Below, in pieces: positions 1-6,338 of a DNA stretch of 6,338 nucleotides. The position numbers and the translations under genes were made by a program. Each line of letters starts with the position of its first letter. Within the stretch, counting starts at the first letter, position 1. A model generated the notes under the pieces. The model ran no database searches and was not told the origin of the DNA. It was given only the letters and a program-made list of their open reading frames with translations. The DNA comes from Planctomycetota bacterium (GTDB lineage: Bacteria > Planctomycetota > SZUA-567), in assembly GCA_020861125.1 (NCBI GenBank), contig JAJBSZ010000024.1:1-6338 (forward strand), in the 5' to 3' direction.

Positions 1-12
1 GGGTACCTCGGG

Positions 13-1743
13 TCACCGGTGGACCATGCTGTCGGTGGGGCAGAAGTCGTCCGTCAGCAGCGGCACGTCGTCGGTGGGTGGCCGCAGCGCCAGTTGCCGC
101 GCCACCACGTCGTCCAGCTGGGTATGGGCCAGGTATTTGTTTTTAATTGCCCGGTAGCGGCGCTGGATGTCCCGCGGCTGGTAGTGCGGCACCCCGGATT
201 TGGTGGCAATCAGGATGATGTTTTCGCCGTGGCCGGAGCGGGTGCGCGGGAACACGTAGAGGCTGCCGCCGTCCGGCTGATCCGTGCCGTAGACGGATTC
301 GATGGTCTTATAAACCGAACGGAACAGGCGGCTGTGATCGATGCCGGTCCGGGGCCGCTCGAAAGCGCTGATGACGTTGATGACCATGATGCCGTCGTCG
401 GTCAGGCGATCGCGGATGCTGGTGAAAAATTCCTGCGTGATGAGATGCTTGGGAATCCGGCCGCCCGACGAATACGCATCCATGATGATATAGTCCCACT
501 TCTTGTCCGCCGGCTGTTGTTCGACATACATGCGGCCGTCCAGGACATGGGATTTGATCACCGGGTCGCTGGAGAAGGGATACTTGAACCACTTCTCCGC
601 CAATTTGAACACCCAGGGATCGATATCAACCACATCAATGGATGCCACCTCGTCCGGGTAATTTTCCTTGAACATCCGCGGTCCCACCCCGCCGCCGCAG
701 CCGAGGATCAGCATGTCCTTGGGCGCATGGCCGGAGAGCACCAGGCCCAGGTGGAGGAGATCCACGTAACCGCAGGCGGTCTGGGCCGGAGGCGGGGTCA
801 GGGCGCGGATGCGGTGTTCGGCATCCTCCCACCGGTTTTCCTCGAGAATAATGCCGCTTTCGATGAGGTTGTTGAACATCATCAGCCGGGCCGGCAGGCG
901 GTAGGGAGCGATCTGGCTCCGTCCGTCCACGATGGTAATAAAGTGGTAGGCCGATTCCTTGACCTCCAGGAGGCTTTCGTCGTCCGGGGTGCGGACCAGC
1001 GGCGTTTGGGCGCCGATGTAACCGCCGCCGATGCCGATGAGGGCGAGGACGGTACCGACCTTGCGGAATACGGAACTCCCCTTGAAAAAGCAGAACACGG
1101 CGATCAGGGCCAACACCACCCCGACGCCGTAGACGATGGCGGACGTGCCGATGAGCTCAACCAGGACGAAGGAGACGAGGAACGTCCCGACGATGGACCC
1201 GAGGGTGGAGATGGCGTACAGGGAACCGGCGACGGAGCCGAGGGCGGACACCTGGCTGGCGGCCAGCCGGATGCCGAAGGGACTGACCATACCCATACAG
1301 ATGGACGGCGGAGCGAAGAGGACGAGGCTCGCCAGAAGGGTGCGGTAGCGGACGTCGATGCTTTCAAAATCGTTCAGCCAGGCGCAAAAACCGGGGGCAT
1401 AGCCGGGGATGGCCAGATCCAGCAGCGCAGCGACCAACAGGATGATGCCGAGGGTCTCCACCTTGGGCGAGCGGTCGGCGATGCGGCCACCACCCCAGTA
1501 CCCGACGGAGAGAGCGAGCATGAATACGCCGATGATCGAACCCCACACGTAAATGGTCGAACCGAAATGCGGCTCCACCAACCGGGCGCCAGCCATCTCC
1601 AGCCCCATGAGCGCGGCGCCGGAGGTGAAAACCACCAAATACAGGGACAGGGGGTCGATGGCCCGGCTCACGTTGGCGTTGTCCTCGACCATCCGGCCGG
1701 ACTCGCCGGCCACACCCGTCTTGCTTGGCTGCTGCTTTGCCAC
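13..1743 (-). CDS. Fused MFS / spermidine-synthase-like membrane protein
   Basis: A 576-residue integral membrane protein. After a polar N-terminal tail (1-30), about seven hydrophobic segments are visible at roughly 32-52, 63-85, 97-115, 134-157, 167-197, 199-220 and 229-246. Residues 43-90 show the pattern of this family (LEMxxxRLVEPHFG, YVWGSIIG, GYWGGGRIADR). A cytosolic Rossmann domain of the spermidine synthase type follows at about 262-520: SAM-pocket glycines GCGGGVG at 348-354, acidic ribose-binding motif VVDIDP at 371-376, DAYSSGGRIPKHL starting at D422, and the family's usual tail LLTDDFCPTDSM. The first aspartate of the SpeE-type catalytic pair may be D422, but the second position is serine, so true spermidine synthesis is doubtful; the substrate is unknown. 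The start is GTG at 1743, chosen because a strong GGGGAGGA lies 5 bases upstream. It is transcribed divergently from the EF-G gene. Family assignment is firm; biochemical role is not. Confidence 0.93.
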   Translation of the reverse strand: MAKQQPSKTGVAGESGRMVEDNANVSRAIDPLSLYLVVFTSGAALMGLEMAGARLVEPHFGSTIYVWGSIIGVFMLALSVGYWGGGRIADRSPKVETLGIILLVAALLDLAIPGYAPGFCAWLNDFESIDVRYRTLLASLVLFAPPSICMGMVSPFGIRLAASQVSALGSVAGSLYAISTLGSIVGTFLVSFVLVELIGTSAIVYGVGVVLALIAVFCFFKGSSVFRKVGTVLALIGIGGGYIGAQTPLVRTPDDESLLEVKESAYHFITIVDGRSQIAPYRLPARLMMFNNLIESGIILEENRWEDAEHRIRALTPPPAQTACGYVDLLHLGLVLSGHAPKDMLILGCGGGVGPRMFKENYPDEVASIDVVDIDPWVFKLAEKWFKYPFSSDPVIKSHVLDGRMYVEQQPADKKWDYIIMDAYSSGGRIPKHLITQEFFTSIRDRLTDDGIMVINVISAFERPRTGIDHSRLFRSVYKTIESVYGTDQPDGGSLYVFPRTRSGHGENIILIATKSGVPHYQPRDIQRRYRAIKNKYLAHTQLDDVVARQLALRPPTDDVPLLTDDFCPTDSMVHR

Positions 1744-1748
1744 TGGTA

Positions 1749-1756
1749 TCCTCCCC
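1749..1756 (-). promoter_or_regulatory. Ribosome binding site of the MFS/spermidine-synthase-like gene
   Basis: The minus strand reads GGGGAGGA followed by 5 bases and then GTG (1743-1741). This strong Shine-Dalgarno match decides in favour of the GTG start. The same eight bases are complementary, with one G-U pair, to the minus-strand sequence at 1838-1831, which is the 5' arm of an upstream hairpin. Confidence 0.8.
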
Positions 1757-1817
1757 TGCCGGACCGCGTTGGGATCGGCCGTAAGCGATTGGACGTTATG
1801 GTATTCAGAAACAGACG

Positions 1818-1841
1818 GATTCTTCCCGTTGGGGAAGAATC
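1818..1841. repeat. Perfect inverted repeat / hairpin in the membrane gene leader
   Basis: The ten bases GATTCTTCCC (1818-1827) are an exact reverse complement of GGGAAGAATC (1832-1841), with a four-base loop GTTG. No T tract follows on either strand, so an intrinsic terminator is unlikely. It lies between the candidate -10 box (1857-1862) and the GTG start, so it would sit near +10 to +33 of that transcript. It could be an mRNA leader structure or a palindromic operator. The repeat itself is directly visible; its function is inferred. Confidence 0.75.
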
Positions 1842-1856
1842 ACCGGAACACACCCT

Positions 1857-1885
1857 ATCATAATGCCCCCGGGACGGACACGCAA
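1857..1885 (-). promoter_or_regulatory. Candidate sigma-70-type promoter for the membrane protein gene
   Basis: On the minus strand TTGCGT (1885-1880) is followed by a 17-base spacer and TATGAT (1862-1857). The -10 box matches consensus at 5 of 6 positions, the -35 box at 3 of 6. Transcription would begin near 1850, giving a leader of about 107 bases that contains the 1818-1841 hairpin. Spacing is ideal, but the -35 is weak and promoter consensus in this lineage is not known to me. Confidence 0.4.
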
Positions 1886-2002
1886 GGGCCTGCCGTAAAG
1901 ATTATTCCGTGCCGACGGGCACATCCAGACCGGGCGAGTCGCGGCCGCGGGATACCTTTTCCGCCGGGCCGAAAAGATTTTCCTTGCAAACGGGGCGCGG
2001 AT

Positions 2003-2029
2003 CGGGTTGTATGACGGGAACGCAACCCG
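2003..2029 (+). repeat. Inverted repeat upstream of the EF-G gene
   Basis: CGGGTTG (2003-2009) pairs exactly with CAACCCG (2023-2029) around a 13-base loop. With a five-base bulge the stem could extend, GGCG (1994-1997) pairing with CGCC (2030-2033). The T-rich sequence downstream (from about 2041) is interrupted by G, so it is a poor intrinsic terminator. It may be a leader structure or a regulator site, or chance in GC-rich DNA. Confidence 0.4.
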
Positions 2030-2066
2030 CGCCAGGTGGGTTGGTTTTGTTGTTTCTCGAGCACAC

Positions 2067-2071
2067 GAGGT
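2067..2071 (+). promoter_or_regulatory. Weak ribosome binding site of the EF-G gene
   Basis: GAGGT lies 11 bases before the ATG at 2083. This is longer than the usual spacing, and weaker than the sites of the other three genes in the window. The ATG is still supported because residues 11-27 align with the normal N-terminus of EF-G ([17 protein letters not shown]). Confidence 0.5.
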
Positions 2072-2082
2072 AGCGTTTTCCC

Positions 2083-4173
2083 ATGAGTGACCCCAAGGGC
2101 ACTCCGCTGGGACGGGTCAGAAACATCGGCATCATCGCGCACATCGACGCCGGTAAGACCACCACGTCCGAGCGGATTCTATTTTACTCCGGCAAGGAAC
2201 ACCGCATGGGCGAAGTCCATGACGGTACCGCCGTGATGGACTTCATGCAGGACGAGCAGGAACGCGGCATCACCATCTCCTCCGCCGTCACCACCTTCTC
2301 CTGGCTCGACCATCAGATCAACCTTATCGACACCCCCGGCCACGTGGACTTCACCGCCGAAGTGGAGCGCAGCCTGCGTATCCTGGACGGCGCGGTGTGC
2401 GTATTCTGCGCGGTGGCGGGCGTGCAGGCCCCGTCCGAGACGGTGTGGCGGCAGGCGGACAAGTACCATGTGCCCCGCATCGCCTTCATCAACAAACTCG
2501 ACCGAGCCGGCGCCGACGCCGAGCATGTGGTGGCGGACATCCGCGACCGCCTCGGCGCCAATCCCCTGCTCCTCCAGATACCGGTGGGTCGTGAAGACGG
2601 CTTTACCGGCGTCATCGACCTGATCGAACACCGTTACCTGACCTTCGACGGCGACCAGGGCGAGACGGTCACGGAACACCCGATCCCGGAGGAATTCGCC
2701 GAGGAGGCGGAGATCCTCGGCCAGGACATCATGGAAAAGGCGGCCGACGCCAGCGAGGAGCTGACCGGCAAGTTTTTGGAAAACGGCTCCCTCACCGTTG
2801 CGGAAATCCGGGAGGGCCTCCGCCTTCTGACTCTGTCCCGGCGCATCGTGCCGGTCCTCTGCGGCACCAGCCTCCGCAACAAGGGCGTGCAGCCGTTGCT
2901 GGATGCGGTGGTCTACTACCTGCCGAGCCCCAAGGACATGCCGCCGGTGATCGGCCACAAGCCGGGCCATCCCGAGGAAACGGTCGAGTGCCATCCGGTC
3001 CGCAAGGAAAAGGCGGTGGCCCTGGTGTTCAAAATTACCGACGACGCCCACGGCCCGCTGGCCTTCGTCCGTATCTATTCCGGGGAAGTCGCCGAGGGGA
3101 TGCGGATGGTCATCGCCGCCAGTGCCCGCAAGGAGCGCATCGCCCGCATCTGGCGCATGCACGCCAACCACCGGGAACAAATCAAGTCGGTGGGTCCGGG
3201 CGAAATCGTCGGCATCTCCGGCCTGAAATTCGCCGCCACCGGCGACACCCTGTGCGACGAATCGCGGCTGGTGGAACTCGAGCCGCCGAAATTCCCGGCC
3301 ACGGTGATCTCGGTGGCGGTGGAAGCCAAATCCAATGACGATCGCGACAAGCTCATGGACGTCATCGCCCGCTTGGAGCGGGAGGACCCCACCTTTACCC
3401 ACAAGGTGGACGACGAGACCGGCCAACTCATCCTCTCCGGCATGGGCGAACTGCACCTCGAGGTACTGACCACCCGCATCACCCGGGACTACCGGGTACC
3501 GGTAAATACCGGTTCGCCTCGGGTATCCTACCGCGAAGGCGTCACCAGGGCCGCCGTCGGCCGCGCAACGTTCGATCAGGTGATAGCCGGCAAGGGCAAC
3601 TACGCCGACGTGACGGTGGCAGTGGCGCCGGAAGGGGAGGAACTGGTGCCCCGGGTGGAACTGAACCTTCCCGAGGGACAGTATCCCCTGCCCGTCACCA
3701 CCGCCATCGCCGCCAGCATCCGGGACGGTTTCATCTCTGGCCCGCTGGGCGGGTACCCCATCATCCATACCCTGGCCCGGGTGGACAAAATCGCGTCGCG
3801 GGAAAACGAGCTCACCGAAGTCGCCGCCGCCGCCGCCGCCGAGAAAGCCATGCGCGACGCCATGCACAACGGCGGCGCCATCCTGTACGAACCGGTGATG
3901 TCCCTGGAGGTCACCGTCCCGGAGGAGTTCCTCGGTAACATCATCCACGACCTGAACGGCCGCCGGGCCGAAATTGCCGAGGTGGGCCAGATCGGCCAGC
4001 TCCGTTTTGTCAAAGCCACGGTCGCCCTGGCCGAAATGTTTGGCTACGCCACCACCGTCCGTGGGTTGTCCGGCGGGCGGGCCGACTACTCCCTCGAGCC
4101 CTGCGCCTACGCGCCGGTGCCGAAAAACCGGATGAAAGAGATCCTCGGGTACGATCCGGAGGCGACGGGATGA
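2083..4173 (+). CDS. fusA: Elongation factor G, spdEFG2/mtEFG2-like paralogue
   Basis: A full-length 696-residue translational GTPase acting on the ribosome. G domain motifs are intact: P-loop AHIDAGKTT (19-27), switch I RGITI (61-65), DTPGH (83-87), NKLD (137-140), CGTS (260-263). Domain II spans about 305-395, III about 405-480 (MGELHLE at 454-460), IV about 481-605, V about 606-690 ([29 protein letters not shown]). Domain IV is unusual: the canonical tip around HDVDSSE is replaced by SRENELTE (572-579), and GGxGQYG by GKGNYAD (503-509). By recall, several stretches ([39 protein letters not shown]) resemble mitochondrial EF-G2 more than E. coli EF-G. That family splits ribosomes with ribosome recycling factor rather than driving translocation. 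Hence it is surely an EF-G homologue, likely a recycling-type one, and a canonical EF-G would then be encoded elsewhere. It overlaps the next gene by four bases. Confidence 0.95.
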   Translation: MSDPKGTPLGRVRNIGIIAHIDAGKTTTSERILFYSGKEHRMGEVHDGTAVMDFMQDEQERGITISSAVTTFSWLDHQINLIDTPGHVDFTAEVERSLRILDGAVCVFCAVAGVQAPSETVWRQADKYHVPRIAFINKLDRAGADAEHVVADIRDRLGANPLLLQIPVGREDGFTGVIDLIEHRYLTFDGDQGETVTEHPIPEEFAEEAEILGQDIMEKAADASEELTGKFLENGSLTVAEIREGLRLLTLSRRIVPVLCGTSLRNKGVQPLLDAVVYYLPSPKDMPPVIGHKPGHPEETVECHPVRKEKAVALVFKITDDAHGPLAFVRIYSGEVAEGMRMVIAASARKERIARIWRMHANHREQIKSVGPGEIVGISGLKFAATGDTLCDESRLVELEPPKFPATVISVAVEAKSNDDRDKLMDVIARLEREDPTFTHKVDDETGQLILSGMGELHLEVLTTRITRDYRVPVNTGSPRVSYREGVTRAAVGRATFDQVIAGKGNYADVTVAVAPEGEELVPRVELNLPEGQYPLPVTTAIAASIRDGFISGPLGGYPIIHTLARVDKIASRENELTEVAAAAAAEKAMRDAMHNGGAILYEPVMSLEVTVPEEFLGNIIHDLNGRRAEIAEVGQIGQLRFVKATVALAEMFGYATTVRGLSGGRADYSLEPCAYAPVPKNRMKEILGYDPEATG
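3823..3840 (+). repeat. (GCC)6 trinucleotide run inside the EF-G gene
   Basis: Six identical GCC codons in a row encode Ala581-Ala586, in a predicted helix of domain IV just after the altered tip loop. It is in frame, so slippage would change helix length without breaking the frame. It may simply reflect strong GCC preference for alanine. Confidence 0.85.
4158..4162 (+). promoter_or_regulatory. Ribosome binding site of the TPR-like gene, inside the EF-G gene
   Basis: GGAGG lies 7 bases before the ATG at 4170, within the last codons of the EF-G gene. Together with the ATGA stop/start overlap (4170-4173) it decides the start and suggests translational coupling. Confidence 0.8.
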
Positions 4174-5099
4174 ACGCCCTGCGAAACCGTGCCTCGTTGG
4201 TGGTTACGCTGGTAGTGACGCTGGCGGTAGTGTCCGCCGCCGTGGCCGGAGAAGAGGAACCAGCCGTATCGGCCTTCTCCCCGGCAGCGACGCGGTATTT
4301 CGATATAGCCGAAAACCTGCGCCGCCGCTGCCTGGATGGAGCGTCAACGGCCATCCGGAATGCACTGGCGGTAACCAGCGACGACGATGCCCTCTACCGC
4401 CTGCGCCTGGCCCGGGCGTTGTTACTCCTCGGTCCGGAGGAATGGGACACGGCGCTCACGGCCCTCCAGGGCTGGGACTTTTCGCCGACGGTGCATGAAG
4501 CGGAACGACTCACCGCCATCGGCGATGCCTGTCTGCGTTTTCTGGACCAACCAGGGCAAGCGGTGGCCGCCTACGAGGAAGCCTTGCGGTATTGTGAGGA
4601 CAATGCCTTTTCGGGACTGCAAGTGGTTTTGGTGAACGCCCTGTTTTCTGCCTACGCCAGTCATCCCGATCTTTTTGACAGCGGACGGATGCAGGAGTAC
4701 CTCCTTCGGCACCAGATGCTGGCGGTGACGCCCCGCACGAAACTTCTGGTCATCGCCAGAGGCATCTACGCCGGCTCCCTCGGCAACGACGCCGAAGCCC
4801 GGGCCGAGGCCCGGTATCTGGACCAGCAGGCGGGCGACGGTTGGTCCGGCAGGTATGTGCGGTTCCTGGGCGCCGAGATTTGGGGTTGGCTGGGGGATGT
4901 GGAAAAGGTGGTGTCGGTTATTGAACCGCATATGGTCTCGGACGAGGCCAACGGCTGCTCGCGCCAAAGCTTCCGGGCCCAGTGTGATTTTCTCCGGAAA
5001 TCCCCGGCCTACGACGCCATCCGCGACGACGAACGGTTTATCGCCCTGTGGGAACGCCTCGCCGCCTACGAACCGCCGGCGCAATGCGATGCCCCCTGA
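4170..5099 (+). CDS. Exported TPR-like helical repeat protein, function unknown
   Basis: I do not recognise this 309-residue protein as a named family. Residues 1-26 form a clear Sec signal peptide: basic start (MNALRNR), hydrophobic core about 10-22, and AVA at 24-26 before G27 as a probable signal peptidase I site; there is no lipobox cysteine. The mature part looks all-helical and repeat-like: 75-100 ([14 protein letters not shown]), 116-142 with TPR-type spacing ([14 protein letters not shown]), 232-254 ([20 protein letters not shown]), and a tail 275-298 ([20 protein letters not shown]) of a kind often seen at the end of TPR proteins. Six cysteines lie in the mature part (54, 121, 142, 263, 272, 306), so disulfides are possible. 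It would be a periplasmic or envelope-associated scaffold. Its start overlaps the EF-G stop (ATGA), and EF-Tu follows 55 bases downstream, so it is probably co-transcribed with translation factors although it leaves the cytoplasm. The reading frame is firm; the function is open. Confidence 0.85.
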   Translation: MNALRNRASLVVTLVVTLAVVSAAVAGEEEPAVSAFSPAATRYFDIAENLRRRCLDGASTAIRNALAVTSDDDALYRLRLARALLLLGPEEWDTALTALQGWDFSPTVHEAERLTAIGDACLRFLDQPGQAVAAYEEALRYCEDNAFSGLQVVLVNALFSAYASHPDLFDSGRMQEYLLRHQMLAVTPRTKLLVIARGIYAGSLGNDAEARAEARYLDQQAGDGWSGRYVRFLGAEIWGWLGDVEKVVSVIEPHMVSDEANGCSRQSFRAQCDFLRKSPAYDAIRDDERFIALWERLAAYEPPAQCDAP

Positions 5100-5105
5100 G
5101 GCGCC

Positions 5106-5124
5106 ATACTATATATTGGAAAAC
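5106..5124 (+). promoter_or_regulatory. AT-rich patch before tuf, possible -10 region
   Basis: The 55-base gap before EF-Tu holds an AT-rich run (5106-5124) that stands out from the GC-rich surroundings and contains TATATT (5112-5117), a 5 of 6 match to a -10 box. No convincing -35 box lies 16-18 bases upstream. EF-Tu might have its own promoter here besides read-through from the EF-G gene, or the patch may merely keep the ribosome binding site unstructured. Confidence 0.3.
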
Positions 5125-5140
5125 GCGAGTCTTTCACGAT

Positions 5141-5146
5141 AGGAGA
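5141..5146 (+). promoter_or_regulatory. Ribosome binding site of tuf
   Basis: AGGAGA sits 8 bases before the ATG at 5155 in an A-rich, probably unstructured context, which fits a highly translated gene. Confidence 0.85.
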
Positions 5147-5154
5147 AATAAGCA

Positions 5155-6338
<1,184 letters not shown>

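Larger units (their letters stand above)
1744..2082. other. Divergent intergenic region
   Basis: About 340 bases separate the divergent starts of the membrane protein gene and the EF-G gene. I see no convincing small gene in it. It holds a candidate minus-strand promoter (1857-1885), a perfect hairpin (1818-1841), a second imperfect inverted repeat nearer EF-G (2003-2029), and a T-rich stretch at about 2041-2056 just before the EF-G ribosome binding site. Base composition is less uniformly GC-rich than the flanking genes. It should carry the promoters for both directions. Confidence 0.8.

Noticed and set aside
19..1863. 614-residue open frame on the plus strand
   Set aside because: It lies antisense over the whole membrane-protein gene, has low-complexity H/D/G/V-rich composition and no domain, and is explained by the strong third-position GC bias of the real gene.
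1909..1922. GTGCC/GGCAC short inverted repeat
   Set aside because: A 5-bp stem is expected by chance in DNA of this composition.
1956..1976. CTTTTC/GAAAAG inverted repeat followed by ATTTTCC as a terminator
   Set aside because: The stem is only 6 bp and AT-rich with a 9-base loop and a short T run, and there is no upstream plus-strand gene to terminate.
1553..2014. Plus-strand open frame running through the divergent intergenic region
   Set aside because: Its first part is antisense to the membrane protein; it has no convincing ribosome site, and its composition is arginine/proline-rich as expected from GC-rich noncoding DNA.
1984..2015. TTGCAA (1984-1989) with TATGAC (2010-2015) as a promoter for the EF-G gene
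   Set aside because: The spacer is 20 bases, too long for a standard sigma-70 promoter, and both boxes match at only 4 of 6 positions.
1858..2165. Two overlapping minus-strand frames between the divergent genes
   Set aside because: Both overlap the start of the EF-G gene, no good ribosome site was seen and the sequences look random; I could not support a small gene here.
2179..3948. 589-residue open frame on the minus strand
   Set aside because: Antisense to the EF-G gene, whose frame matches EF-G throughout; the composition (G, H, V, D rich) is that of a codon-bias shadow.

Overview
The window is GC-rich bacterial chromosome, essentially fully coding, with four protein genes and one divergent intergenic region of about 340 bases. 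On the minus strand lies an integral-membrane fused MFS/spermidine-synthase-like protein (13-1743). Divergent from it, on the plus strand, is a compact translation-factor cluster: an EF-G paralogue (2083-4173), a secreted TPR-like protein of unknown function (4170-5099), and EF-Tu (from 5155, cut by the right edge of the window). No RNA gene, CRISPR array, transposon or phage gene is visible. Several long open frames antisense to these genes are codon-bias shadows.

Organism: two independent features point away from the common model bacteria. The EF-G has conserved G motifs and a domain IV that lacks the usual tip residues; from memory it looks most like the spdEFG2/mtEFG2 lineage, known from spirochaetes, planctomycetes, deltaproteobacteria and mitochondria and specialised in ribosome recycling. 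The EF-Tu carries a switch I about six residues longer than in E. coli, with an RDPTK-type sequence in place of RGITI; I recall similar switch I sequences from planctomycete EF-Tu. Together with the GC content and the fused MFS/spermidine synthase, this suggests the PVC superphylum or a neighbouring phylum. That is an inference and the exact lineage is not resolved.

Layout and logic: the EF-G stop codon overlaps the start of the TPR-like gene (ATGA), so those two are probably translated together. EF-Tu follows 55 bases later with a strong ribosome binding site. The order EF-G, exported TPR-like protein, EF-Tu resembles a str operon, but no rpsL or rpsG is present upstream and a non-ribosomal exported protein sits inside. 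The membrane aminopropyltransferase-like gene has its own candidate promoter. Its predicted leader contains a perfect 10-bp hairpin, and the 5' arm of that hairpin could alternatively pair with the gene's Shine-Dalgarno sequence.
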